Of a stretch of DNA of 64,000 nucleotides, positions 1 to 7,642 are shown in pieces. The position numbers and the translations under genes are program-made. Numbering within the stretch: position 1 is the stretch's first letter; the number at the start of each line of letters is the position of its first letter. The notes beneath the pieces were generated by a model, which was not told where the DNA came from, ran no database searches, and saw nothing but the letters and a program-made list of their open reading frames with translations. The stretch is taken from contig JAJFKE010000051.1 in assembly GCA_021773355.1 (NCBI GenBank), positions 186,001-250,000 of the forward strand, written 5' to 3'. Origin of the DNA: Gammaproteobacteria bacterium (GTDB lineage Bacteria > Pseudomonadota > Gammaproteobacteria > Pseudomonadales > Pseudohongiellaceae).

Positions 1-251
1 AAACTCGGTCATATCGGGAAAACTGATAAAAATACCACTCTTAGAAGTCAACTGATAACCGGGGCAATGGCAGTGGTCAATCAGGTGGTGAAAAGAGCCG
101 CTGTGACGAAAAAGGAAGCTTGGATACAAGGTCTGGTTGCGCGTAGAGGTAAAAAGTGTGCAGCCGTTGCCCTGCCAATAAAACCGTGAGAACAGCCTAT
201 GTGCTGCTCACGCAAGGGACAGAATATAAGGTGGAGTTGGTGAGAGCTTAA
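1..251 (+). pseudogene. IS110-family transposase, C-terminal remnant, frameshifted
   Basis: Reading frame 1 gives a KLGHIGKTDKNTTLRSQL segment followed by MAVVNQVVK and GLVARRGKKCAAVAL. This is the pattern of the C-terminal (transposase_20) domain of IS110-type DEDD transposases, where a G-x(n)-LR-x-L stretch is followed by RRG-x-K-x-AAVALANK. At about position 173 one base appears to be missing. The first frame stops at 187-189, but the next frame continues as NKTVRTAYVLLTQGTEYKVE and stops at 249-251, which is the expected family ending. The gene is therefore broken, and its 5' part lies outside the window. Family assignment is by pattern recognition and is fairly sure; the frameshift is seen directly. 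Confidence 0.75.
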
Positions 252-922
252 CAAAGAGTTTGACAATAAAAATACAAAATCGAAGATAAAAATCAGCGTG
301 TTAATTCAGTTAGTTAACTAGAGCCTCGAGCTCGCTGACAAGATTTGAAAACACGTTTGCGTAAATATCCTGGAGCCAGAGTTAGCTACTCAATTAGAGC
401 TCGTACATAAGTATGCATTTTATTTCTTTGATTGAGCACCTTTACTGTTGACACGAGGGGAGTCCACATAAGTTAACGACCCTGCTGCGACAAATCGCTC
501 CATGACTAAAGCAAAAATGTACTAATACTACCGGTTTCTCGCTGCTACATAATTGGTGTGCAAACGCTTCCGACCACCAACCTTCAGCATAAAGCCGTCG
601 ACACTGTTCGCTATGTGATCCGGAGAATGTCTGATGGGAAATTAGATCTGGTTGAAGTTGCGTGAATCTACGTTCTGGCAGATTTTGGAAGAATGCGGTT
701 GAATTGGTAGGGGTCTGATAGTCTGCATTGTGCAGCGGCTTCAACCGATCGACGCAACACTATATCTTAGATTGTGTATGCGTTGACGTCACCAGTCTTG
801 GACATGTGCTTTGAGTCCGGTATATACTCGTCGATCAATTAAGCGAGCAATTAACTAACAAACTGATCCCTCGTTCAGTTTGGATTTATTGAGGCTTGTA
901 TAGAAATTGCAGGTGGCTATTT
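252..922. other. long intergenic stretch with one member of a degenerate repeat pair
   Basis: No convincing gene was found on either strand in these 671 bases. A 100-codon frame on the minus strand (442-744) lacks any recognisable feature. The stretch lies between the broken IS110 gene and the cupin gene. It contains a segment at 584-634 that resembles 1985-2037, sharing the 15-base core AAGCCGTCGACACTG. It also has a 20-base segment at 740-759 that resembles 1880-1899 (17 of 20 identical). It probably carries the cupin promoter, but no -35/-10 pair stands out. Confidence 0.5.
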
Positions 923-1684
923 ATGAAATGCTTTCGTATTGCTACTGCTCGTTCATCAGTTGCGGGCTACCGTGAAAGCCGGCGGCATCTCTTACTTTCA
1001 ACCCCGGCTATGCTAGCTGGGATTCTCAGCTCTCCAAATCGTCTTTTTGCGGCACTTGATGGAGCTGAAACCAATGACAAATTGGATGAGTTTATTGCTG
1101 AAACTACGCAGATGGCTTCTGCGTTAAAGAGTGACGATTCTGCTGAGGGGCAAGATGCCTATGTGGCTTATCTGGCCGATGCTGTTTTGAGAGTAAAACA
1201 AGTCTCAAGAGACAATCTGAGCAACTCAAGTTGGAAAGGGTTTGACCCAGGTGTGTTCCTTGGTGCGCCTGGACGAAACAGCGCATTCTTTGTAGTGCAC
1301 TTCGAATTAGAACCAAACGCCTTCCTGCCTCCACATTGCCATCCCAAAACTAGTGTTTGTACTCTCGGAATCGAGGGCTCAGCGACATTACGCCATTTTG
1401 AAGCTGAAGCCTCTGCACCGAATTACAAGACAGGCGGAGAAGCAGATTTCTTGATACGAGAATCTCGTCGATTGCAACTTGAAGCTGGAAGAATAAGTAC
1501 ACTCACTGAACATCGCGACAATATTCATTTGTTTGAAGCAGGCTCCAGCGGTGCTAGAGGAATCGACGTAACAACCGACTACGGCGGCGACGGATCGTTT
1601 TCTTTTCTCAGTTTTGATCACAATAAACCTGTAGAACAAGGTACTGACCTGTATCGTGCAAAGTGGATTGGGTCAAATATTTGA
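923..1684 (+). CDS. Tat-exported cupin-fold protein of unknown substrate
   Basis: The protein has 253 aa from an ATG preceded by AGGTGG at six bases; a TTG 27 bases upstream is also possible but has no better site. The N-terminus has a twin-arginine pattern (SRRHLLLSTPAMLAG) ending near FAAL, which suggests export by Tat. The central part resembles a small cupin barrel: a run ending PPHCHPKTSVCTLGIEGSA supplies His residues typical of a metal-binding cupin motif 1, and a second conserved segment follows near LTEHRDNIHLFEAG. Distant similarity to cysteine-dioxygenase-like cupins is possible, but I cannot assign a substrate. It lies alone in an accessory region beside a broken transposase. The stop overlaps the start of a truncated downstream frame. 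Confidence 0.6.
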   Translation: MKCFRIATARSSVAGYRESRRHLLLSTPAMLAGILSSPNRLFAALDGAETNDKLDEFIAETTQMASALKSDDSAEGQDAYVAYLADAVLRVKQVSRDNLSNSSWKGFDPGVFLGAPGRNSAFFVVHFELEPNAFLPPHCHPKTSVCTLGIEGSATLRHFEAEASAPNYKTGGEADFLIRESRRLQLEAGRISTLTEHRDNIHLFEAGSSGARGIDVTTDYGGDGSFSFLSFDHNKPVEQGTDLYRAKWIGSNI

Positions 1685-1797
1685 AGGCTGTTAGTTTGAT
1701 CGATCTTTCCTCTTCAAATCCCCAGATCAAAGAATTGTATGCCGATGCTCGTACTACAGACTTCAGCGGTTATTGCCAATTGAGTTTATTGAAATTC
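1681..1797 (+). pseudogene. truncated N-terminal fragment of a gene downstream of the cupin
   Basis: A TTG codon overlapping the cupin stop opens a 38-codon frame. It begins KAVSLIDLSSSNPQIKELYA and looks like a genuine protein N-terminus in composition and codon use. It degenerates after about 28 codons into a non-protein-like tail and stops. Overlapping starts of this kind are usual for co-transcribed gene pairs, so I infer that a second gene of a cupin operon was cut off here. The break lies about 190 bases upstream of the second copy of a degenerate repeat. I do not recognise the family. Confidence 0.4.
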
Positions 1798-2163
1798 TAG
1801 AGTTCGTGTTTCTATACAACCTCTATTTACTATCAGTATCCACAGATTGTGATTCGAAGCTACCTTACCTAACTGTGAGTTCAACCGGCCAACGCAACAA
1901 ACACATTCAACCTATCAGCCGGCGTTTCATGTTCTACGGTCTTTCGCCGCCTCTCTGTACCAGCTTCAGCGGCTACGACCCTCATCAGCATCAAGCCGTC
2001 GACACTGGATCCTATGTTAGTCTGAGAATTCTTTGATCATGGAGGGTGCGTGTTTTTGTGTCTTGGGGAAAGTGGTGAAACGGTATCGGATAGACGGTGC
2101 TCCCTGTCAATTATTATGGTTAACTGGTCAATACCGAAGGATTTTATGCACAAGGTGAAATCA
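1798..2163 (+). repeat. gene-free stretch with second member of a degenerate repeat pair
   Basis: Positions 1985-2037 resemble 584-634 upstream of the cupin gene. Both contain TCAGCAT followed, after one variable base, by AAGCCGTCGACACTG, and both share CTATGT and GAGAAT blocks further on. A second short similarity (1880-1899 against 740-759) occurs in the opposite relative order. No gene is visible here. The arrangement suggests a duplicated scar or element ends bracketing the cupin segment. It does not have the clear R/L box structure of an integron attC site. Confidence 0.4.
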
Positions 2164-2664
2164 ATGAATGAACGAGGTACGCTTACATTCTTCTGCGGGA
2201 AAATGGGAGCAGGAAAATCTACTAAATCCCAAGAACTAGCCACGGAGATTGGGGCTATTCGATTGTCTGAAGATGAATGGCTTGCAGCAATTTATCCTGA
2301 AGAAATAAAAGAGTTTAACGATTATATAAAGTATTCATCCCGACTTAAGCCCTTATTAAAGCCACATCTTCAGAAAGTTTTGATATCAGGAATTTCTGTA
2401 GTACTGGATTTTCCCGCAAACACTCAAAAGCAAAGACTATGGTTTAAGGAAATAATCTCGGAACATAATATTCCCCATAAGTTAATCTATCTTGAATTAG
2501 ATAATCAAGTTTGTTTGGAGCAACTTAGCCTGCGTCGAGAGACAAACCCTGAGAGGGCGCACTTTGATACCGAAGAAACGTTTCATCTGGTTACAAGCTA
2601 CTTCCAAGCCCCCTCCGATGAAGAAGGGTTTAATATTGAAGTGGTGCGTAGAAAAAATTCATAA
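2164..2664 (+). CDS. small P-loop ATPase / kinase-like protein (AAA_33 type)
   Basis: The protein has 166 aa. I chose the ATG at 2164 because AAGGTG lies six bases upstream and the P-loop then starts near the N-terminus, as in the family; the open frame extends 38 codons further up. The Walker A motif GKMGAGKST lies at about residues 11-19, directly after a hydrophobic beta strand. A hydrophobic strand ending VVLDFPANT follows at about residue 82, and an arginine-rich LRRETNPER lid-like segment at about residue 125. This layout matches small nucleotide-binding proteins related to zeta toxin and polynucleotide-kinase-like folds. The substrate is unknown. It stands alone between repeat debris and the integrase block, so it may be cargo. 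Confidence 0.7.
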   Translation: MNERGTLTFFCGKMGAGKSTKSQELATEIGAIRLSEDEWLAAIYPEEIKEFNDYIKYSSRLKPLLKPHLQKVLISGISVVLDFPANTQKQRLWFKEIISEHNIPHKLIYLELDNQVCLEQLSLRRETNPERAHFDTEETFHLVTSYFQAPSDEEGFNIEVVRRKNS

Positions 2665-2881
2665 CAAAGCAAGCTATGCGATATTTTTTACGTTGCGCTC
2701 CATTTAGAAATTACTCCATACCATAGCAATATAGAGCGCTGGCAAATTAACTCTTAAACTGTACGGCATCTTGTCACCAATGCATCAAAGCTTTAAGAGT
2801 CAACATCTCTAACGAGCATCCTGAAAAGCTGAAACTAGATCACAGTTGGAGCCCTATTTAATTTCCAAATTGGCGGTAATA

Positions 2882-2952
2882 GGGTCAGGTCTCCAATTGC
2901 ACGTTGTGGTCCCGCAATGGGGTTGAAGTTGTGCAGATGGAGACCTGACCCT
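2882..2952. repeat. palindromic insertion (hairpin of REP/RAYT or MITE type)
   Basis: GGGTCAGGTCTCCA at 2882-2895 is repeated exactly in inverted orientation at 2939-2952. Inside these 14-bp arms, after a 3x3 internal loop, GCAC pairs with GTGC, leaving a loop of about 29 bases. The transcript would fold into a long hairpin. Elements of this look are mobilised by REP-associated tyrosine transposases in other gammaproteobacteria, but no such transposase is in the window. The hairpin forms the last codons of the 2885-3301 reading frame, so it was probably inserted into the end of that gene. Confidence 0.6.
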
Positions 2953-3301
2953 GGAATTCCATTTTGAAAATTGTCTTCAGGGGGTAGCCCTTGAATAGAC
3001 TTCTTTCAGGATATAAGTGCTGGCTCCCAAGGTACTGTAGGTGGTGCAGAGCATCATCAAAACAGTCACTGTCCAATAGCTCTACAGCATTGTTAAATTC
3101 TGATTGGTAGTAAGCTGGAATCCAATTAGGTAGAGACTCTAACCAAAACTCCTCTGCATGAGTGATTGGATACTGGGAATTTTCATATTTTAATAGATCA
3201 TCGAATATCTCGTCCCATAGTTCGTCGTCAGGGAAATCTAATCTCGCAAAGTCAAAATCTGTGACATTTTGGATCATAGGCCTAGCCAAATATTTTTTCA
3301 T
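2885..3301 (-). CDS. hypothetical acidic protein coupled to the integrase gene, C-terminus altered by a palindrome
   Basis: The frame has 138 codons. I do not recognise the family. The protein is acidic and rich in aromatic residues (for example DDELWDEIFDDLLKYE and HAEEFWLESLPNWIP). Its start codon lies 20 bases inside the end of the integrase gene, which points to translational coupling and one transcript. The last 23 or so codons are encoded by the palindromic element at 2882-2952, so the native C-terminus has been lost or replaced. It could be an accessory factor of the integrase or unrelated cargo; the context does not decide. Confidence 0.5.
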   Translation of the reverse strand: MKKYLARPMIQNVTDFDFARLDFPDDELWDEIFDDLLKYENSQYPITHAEEFWLESLPNWIPAYYQSEFNNAVELLDSDCFDDALHHLQYLGSQHLYPERSLFKGYPLKTIFKMEFQGQVSICTTSTPLRDHNVQLET

Positions 3302-4367
3302 TCATGCTGGCTACAACACTGGCGGTATGCCCTTCAGATAGGTGTGCATACCGTTTAACCATTTGAAGTGTTTTATGACCTAGCACTTCAGATATTTCTG
3401 CGAGTGACGCTCCATTCATCGCCAAATAACTGGCGGTTGAGTGGCGTAAGTCGTGGAACCTGAAGTCTCTAATCTGTGCTTTCCCTAATGCCTCGTGCCA
3501 CGCTGAGTCTAACTCTTGGGGCTTATCTCGATTGATCTTGCTTGGGAACAGCAAGTCGGTATCAATTGGCCTTATTTTAGAGTGTGATTCAATTAGCTGT
3601 CTTGCAAGTCCGGCGAGAGGGACAACCCTGACTTCGCCATTTTTTGTTTTGAGTAACCTAATACGACCATTTCCCAAATCTATGTCGCGCCAACGGAGAT
3701 TCATGATTTCGCCTCGTCTCATCCCTGTGGACAGAGCCAAAACAACTACTGTGTAGAGGTAGAGATTGTGGGAATCTTTACAAGCAGTGAGTAGGCGTGT
3801 TCTCTCTCCGACTTCATTAATCATAGATTCCTCAGAGAGAAATCGAATTCTTCCCCTTGGCTCTTTTGGCTTGCTAACTTTTAAGGTGGGAGACGAATCC
3901 AGCCAGCCCCATTCATTTACTGCGATTGAAAACGCATGAGAGAGAGCGGCGAGATACCGATTGACTGTCGCAGGGCTGCGTAATTTTTTGTTCTTTAATC
4001 TACCGCGTAATAGTTCGTCTCGATACTCGGCAATAAGTGTAGGTGTGATGTCTGCTAAGGAGTAGTGTCCGAGTCTAGCTTCCCACCAATGTAGCTGTGA
4101 TTTCTGAAGCTTTGCGGCCTTGAGGGGCTTCAGAGGAAGCACATCACTCACATATCGTTCAGTAAGATTTGAGAATGTGTGCTTGCTAGCTTCAGCGGTT
4201 TTAAAATATCTTCGTTCTCGAATAGCTGATTCCGTAGCGGAAGCCCATCTTTTAGCATCAGTCAGCCTTTTAAAGGTGGCGCGTTGTGGGGGAAACCCCT
4301 TCAGCCTTACCTCTACTCTGTAAGAGGTGGAGTTGTCTTTGTTGGTGCGTTTTTGAATAGATGCCAT
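3282..4367 (-). CDS. tyrosine recombinase / phage-type integrase
   Basis: The protein has 361 aa. An N-terminal arm-binding-like region (about 1-60) is followed by a SAM-like core-binding domain (about 65-165) and the catalytic domain. The catalytic residues expected for the family are visible: Arg217 in STGMRRGE, a Lys near 240-242, His305 and Arg308 in HDLRH, His331 in LGHK and Tyr340 in KRYAHL. The protein should therefore be active. It is transcribed away from the SOS-regulated operon, leaving a 360-bp shared upstream region. It probably mobilised the accessory block ending near tRNA-Ile2, although I found no duplicated tRNA end marking the other boundary. Confidence 0.93.
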   Translation of the reverse strand: MASIQKRTNKDNSTSYRVEVRLKGFPPQRATFKRLTDAKRWASATESAIRERRYFKTAEASKHTFSNLTERYVSDVLPLKPLKAAKLQKSQLHWWEARLGHYSLADITPTLIAEYRDELLRGRLKNKKLRSPATVNRYLAALSHAFSIAVNEWGWLDSSPTLKVSKPKEPRGRIRFLSEESMINEVGERTRLLTACKDSHNLYLYTVVVLALSTGMRRGEIMNLRWRDIDLGNGRIRLLKTKNGEVRVVPLAGLARQLIESHSKIRPIDTDLLFPSKINRDKPQELDSAWHEALGKAQIRDFRFHDLRHSTASYLAMNGASLAEISEVLGHKTLQMVKRYAHLSEGHTASVVASMNEKIFG

Positions 4368-4727
4368 GGCTCACGAACTCCGATACTAAGGATGAGCAAT
4401 AAACTATTACAAATTGCAGCCTTAATCAATAACAGATATATAATCCGATTATGTATTGAATATATACTATTAAATTCAAATGCTTAAGTTTGTGATATTC
4501 AATATGGCGCACTTAAGGCGCAATTTAATGTAATAACCTGCTAAAGTTGTGCCTCTAGCTGGTGCTAATAGTTAGTGAGAAGCTCGGAGTCGCATGGTTT
4601 GGTGCAGGCAGGGCATAGTCAGAGTTGGATATACTATTCGATAATTGGAACATCGCTGCTCTGATTGCAAATTAAAAGAATACTGTATATACATACAGTA
4701 TTATGTATTCAAAAAGCGGGGGTCAGT
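4368..4727. promoter_or_regulatory. divergent AT-rich promoter region between integrase and SOS operon
   Basis: No gene is present. The stretch contains an inverted repeat TTGAAT/ATTCAA (4456-4461 and 4474-4479) and a direct repeat ATATACTATT (within 4463-4472 and at 4629-4638). These could be recombinase arm sites or operators; this is inference. GGCGCACTTAA at 4506-4516 recurs inverted at 6676-6686 beyond the tcmP gene. The right end carries the LexA box and promoter listed separately. Confidence 0.45.
4665..4700 (+). promoter_or_regulatory. SOS promoter with near-perfect LexA box
   Basis: TACTGTATATACATACAGTA at 4681-4700 differs at one base from the ideal LexA operator TACTG(TA)5CAGTA. 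A -35-like TTGCAA at 4665-4670 is followed after exactly 17 bases by a -10-like TATACA at 4688-4693, which lies inside the box. Bound LexA would therefore block RNA polymerase. The start codon of the downstream gene is 28 bases beyond the box. No other match of this quality was seen in the window. Confidence 0.85.
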
Positions 4728-5459
4728 ATGAGCAAAATAGAGTGGACAGAACAGACTTGGAATCCGGTCGTGGGGTGTACTAAAGTCTCTCCGGGCTGCA
4801 AGCATTGCTACGCTGAAACTATGTCACGGCGTCTAAAAGCTATGGGGACACCGGGCTACGAGAACGGATTTGAGCTTAGTATCAGACCAGAGAGACTCGA
4901 ATACCCAATAATGCGATCAAAGCCAACCATGTACTTCGTTAACTCGATGAGCGATCTATTTCAAGAAGGTGTACCTTTTAAGTTCATCGACGAAGTATTT
5001 GAAGTGATAGAAAGCACGCCACGCCACACCTATCAGATTCTGACTAAGCGCAGTGAAATCATGCGGGACTATTTTTCATCTAGAACTGTTCCAGAGAACG
5101 CATGGCTTGGAGTATCCGTAGAAGACAGGAAATATGGCAAGCCGAGGATTCCCAATCTTCAATCTATTGATGCGAAGACTCGATTTTTATCAGTGGAGCC
5201 ATTGTTAGAGGACGTCGGAAAGCTATCACTAGAGGGAATCCATTGGGTAATCGTTGGTGGTGAGTCCGGTGCTGGAGCTAGGCCGATGCAGGAAGATTGG
5301 GTAACAAGCATTCAGCGGCAATGTAGACAACAAAGAGTTGATTTCTTTTTCAAGCAATGGGGCGCATGGGGAGCGGATGGCGTCAAGCGATCTAAGAAAG
5401 CAAATGGAAGACAGCTACGTGGTAGAACGTGGGACATGATTCCAGCAATCGCCGTATAA
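4728..5459 (+). CDS. phage Gp37/Gp68-type (DUF5131) radical-SAM-like protein
   Basis: The protein has 243 aa from an ATG preceded by a G-rich ribosome site; the longer open frame upstream would run through the LexA box and is rejected. Residues 1-30 read MSKIEWTEQTWNP followed by GCTKVSPGCKHCYAET, with Cys17, Cys24 and Cys27 as a CX6CX2C cluster. This is the hallmark of the DUF5131 family, which resembles radical-SAM iron-sulfur enzymes. Later family landmarks are YQILTKRSE, WLGVSVE, FLSVEPLL, WVIVGGESGAGARP and FFKQWG. The molecular reaction of the family is not established. It is the first gene of a two-gene operon with tcmP, under direct LexA-type control, which points to a role in DNA damage, phage biology or defence. 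Confidence 0.88.
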   Translation: MSKIEWTEQTWNPVVGCTKVSPGCKHCYAETMSRRLKAMGTPGYENGFELSIRPERLEYPIMRSKPTMYFVNSMSDLFQEGVPFKFIDEVFEVIESTPRHTYQILTKRSEIMRDYFSSRTVPENAWLGVSVEDRKYGKPRIPNLQSIDAKTRFLSVEPLLEDVGKLSLEGIHWVIVGGESGAGARPMQEDWVTSIQRQCRQQRVDFFFKQWGAWGADGVKRSKKANGRQLRGRTWDMIPAIAV

Positions 5460-5486
5460 ATTTTCAATTACGAAGGAGAGTGGAGT

Positions 5487-6668
5487 GTGACCCAGATTCC
5501 TGAGGCATATCGAGAGCGGGAAGCCGCCTTCGTAAAACACACAATCCTTCGTTCATATCTCCAGCGACTATTCCTGATAATCGGTCGAAGCGTATCGCCA
5601 GTTATAAACTATGTGGATTGTTTTTCCGGCCCTTGGAAGGAAGGCGATGAAAAATTAAATGACACGTCCATTGGAGTATCGCTTGATCAAATTGCACAGT
5701 GTAGCAAGGAGCTTGAGGTAACCTTTGGTAGGAAAGTAAAGTTTCGTGCGCTTTATATCGAGAAGAATGTAGCTTCGTTTGCTAAGCTAAAATCCTTTCT
5801 CGCGGAACAACCCCATAAGAATATCGAAACTATGTGTATGCAGGGCGACTATACTGAACACATTGAAGATATTATTGCTTGGTGTGGAGGGGATTTTACT
5901 TTCTTCTTCGTTGACCCCACCGGATGGAAAGGCGTTGTAGACGCTGACACACTTCAACCGCTGTTGCGGCTTCCGAGATCGGAATTTCTAATTAATCTGA
6001 TGTACGACTTCATTAATCGCGCATACTCAATTCCCAAGCATGCAGATGACATGGAGACATTGCTTGGCGAGTCTTTGAATTCTGACGCTGGACAGAACAT
6101 AGAGCGTAAGCCGCACATTCTTAATGGTTACAGGAATAAGCTTAACCAAGAATACAAAGGTCGCACTACATTCGTGCCAATCAATCGAAGTGGCACGAAT
6201 CGAGTATTGTATTTCTTGGTGTACCTAACTCGAGACGCTACTGGGATGAGGGTGTTCAAGGAAGAATCGGAAAAAATGAAGAATGTTCAGAGAGTTGCGC
6301 AACAAGAAATAAAATTGCGGCAGCAATCGTATTCGGGTACTGATGACATGTTTGGCGGTGAGGATGACGTACAAAGTAATCTATCGGCTAAGGATATATC
6401 GGAGAACATATACGTAGCCAAACGATTTCTCCTATCGAAATTGACGACTAGGCCTTTGGAAATCAACAGGGAAGTCTGGGCAGATTTTCTGGAAGACTCC
6501 AATTTGTATCCGAGTGATTTACAGGGAGCTATGAAATCTTTAGTTAAAGAGGGCGCTGTTGAGAACTTGGATGCTAGTGTATCTCGCCGTACCAAATATA
6601 TCGTCAAGGCAGATTCATATCCCAACAAAGGCGAAAGGTGGGTTTTGACCGCAGCTACGGATTATTAA
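5487..6668 (+). CDS. tcmP: three-Cys-motif partner protein TcmP
   Basis: The protein has 393 aa from a GTG start with AAGGAGAG six bases upstream. It begins 27 bases after the DUF5131 gene, the usual partner of this family, so the two form one operon. The N-terminal half looks like a Rossmann methyltransferase-type fold: YVDCFSGPW (42-50) resembles a SAM-binding loop, YIEKN (90-94) an acidic motif II, and FFFVDPTGWKG (139-149) resembles the DPPY/DPxG loop. The C-terminal half contains a charged linker and a winged-helix-like segment near 330-370. The methyltransferase reading is my inference; the family is named only for its genetic partner. The gene ends 77 bases before the tRNA-Ile2 3' end. 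Confidence 0.85.
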   Translation: MTQIPEAYREREAAFVKHTILRSYLQRLFLIIGRSVSPVINYVDCFSGPWKEGDEKLNDTSIGVSLDQIAQCSKELEVTFGRKVKFRALYIEKNVASFAKLKSFLAEQPHKNIETMCMQGDYTEHIEDIIAWCGGDFTFFFVDPTGWKGVVDADTLQPLLRLPRSEFLINLMYDFINRAYSIPKHADDMETLLGESLNSDAGQNIERKPHILNGYRNKLNQEYKGRTTFVPINRSGTNRVLYFLVYLTRDATGMRVFKEESEKMKNVQRVAQQEIKLRQQSYSGTDDMFGGEDDVQSNLSAKDISENIYVAKRFLLSKLTTRPLEINREVWADFLEDSNLYPSDLQGAMKSLVKEGAVENLDASVSRRTKYIVKADSYPNKGERWVLTAATDY

Positions 6669-6745
6669 GTTGTCTTTAAGTGCGCCGAGAGTGCGCCTGT
6701 TAGAATTCGCACAAAGGCTGCTTGTAGCTAACGTATTGATAAAAT

Positions 6746-6822
6746 TGGTGGGCCTACTAGGACTCGAACCTAGGACAAACGGATTATGAGTCCGCTACTC
6801 TAACCAGCTGAGTTATAGGCCC
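6746..6822 (-). tRNA. ileX: tRNA-Ile2 (anticodon CAU, lysidine-modified type)
   Basis: The minus strand folds into a complete cloverleaf of 77 nt. The acceptor stem GGGCCTA pairs with TAGGCCC, CCA is encoded, the anticodon stem is GCGGA/TCCGT and the loop CTCATAA gives anticodon CAT. The stem and loop resemble E. coli ileX (decodes AUA after lysidine modification) more than initiator or elongator tRNA-Met. Position also supports this, since ileX lies near rpoD in E. coli. An elongator tRNA-Met cannot be fully excluded without checking TilS determinants. Its 3' end faces the accessory block, a typical integration site. Confidence 0.85.
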
Positions 6823-6904
6823 TAATTTACTGCCCTGTCGTAGGAGCTGGCTGCACCGCCGACAGGAGTGGAATTCTACTTAATTATGCGTCCGCTGGTA
6901 AGCC

Positions 6905-7642
6905 CTAGAAGCCGACGGCGTTGGCTTTTTCCACAGCCTTGGCGTCTGCTTGTACTTGCTGGACAAAATCAACTGCAAAAGGATCTGGATAGATATCTTC
7001 TGAACCTTTGGCAATCTCTTCATAGACATGCACTGCAACCGAATCAGGTGAGACTTTGTCCATCGGCACGTCCTTGGCCATATCAGTGTCGACTGGGCCT
7101 GGGAAGACACCAGAGACCAGTGTGCCTTGTTGGGCAAGTTCTACACGCAGTGCCTGAGTCAATGAGCGACCGGCGGCTTTCGATGCAGAGTAACCTGGAG
7201 CGAAGGCAAAGCTGCTTAGGCCAGCAACCGATAAAATATTCACAATAGCGCCACCGTTCGCCTTCAGAACAGGAGCGAAGGCAATGCACATCTTCATGAT
7301 GCCAAAGTAGTTAACTTCCATTTCCATGCGCTTACCTGACTCATCGGGATTGCCGATAATAGGGCCGCCACCACCCATGCCTGAGTTGTTGATGAGTATT
7401 TCAACATCTCCGGCCGCGGCTGCCGCCGCATTCACTTGATCCTGGTTGGTGACATCCAGAGTTAGTGTTACTACTCTGTCGTCATTGAGAGCAACAAGGT
7501 CTGCTAATTTGGATTCGTCTCTTGCTGTGGCGTACACTTTCTTCGCGCCCATCTCCAATGCCTGTACTGCAAAACTCTTGCCTATGCCGCGGTTAAAACC
7601 GGACACTAAAACTACTTTGCCCTTGATAGATACGCCTGGCAT
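6905..7642 (-). CDS. short-chain dehydrogenase/reductase (SDR)
   Basis: The protein has 245 aa, the usual size of classical SDRs, with AGGAGAG five bases before the start. The NAD(P)-binding motif is SGFNRGIG (variant of TGxxxGIG, about residues 14-21). NNSG near residue 86 replaces NNAG, and the catalytic Ser and YSASK are present at about residues 119-136. The segment FPGPVDTDM after the active site is also typical. The substrate cannot be told. It lies between tRNA-Ile2 and rpoD as a single gene. Confidence 0.88.
   Translation of the reverse strand: MPGVSIKGKVVLVSGFNRGIGKSFAVQALEMGAKKVYATARDESKLADLVALNDDRVVTLTLDVTNQDQVNAAAAAAGDVEILINNSGMGGGGPIIGNPDESGKRMEMEVNYFGIMKMCIAFAPVLKANGGAIVNILSVAGLSSFAFAPGYSASKAAGRSLTQALRVELAQQGTLVSGVFPGPVDTDMAKDVPMDKVSPDSVAVHVYEEIAKGSEDIYPDPFAVDFVQQVQADAKAVEKANAVGF

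Noticed and set aside
442..744. 100-codon minus-strand frame
   Set aside because: No motif, poor codon pattern, no ribosome site, and it covers the degenerate repeat at 584-634.
1866..2016. Possible integron attC site (ACCTAAC to GTTAGTC)
   Set aside because: The left box fits RYYYAAC, but the right box mismatches GTTRRRY, the span is about 150 bases, the arms do not pair well, and no integron integrase or cassette array is in the window.
4665..4727. Longer N-terminus for the Gp37/Gp68 protein
   Set aside because: The extra codons would be read through the promoter and LexA box; the family start is MSKIEWTEQTWNP.
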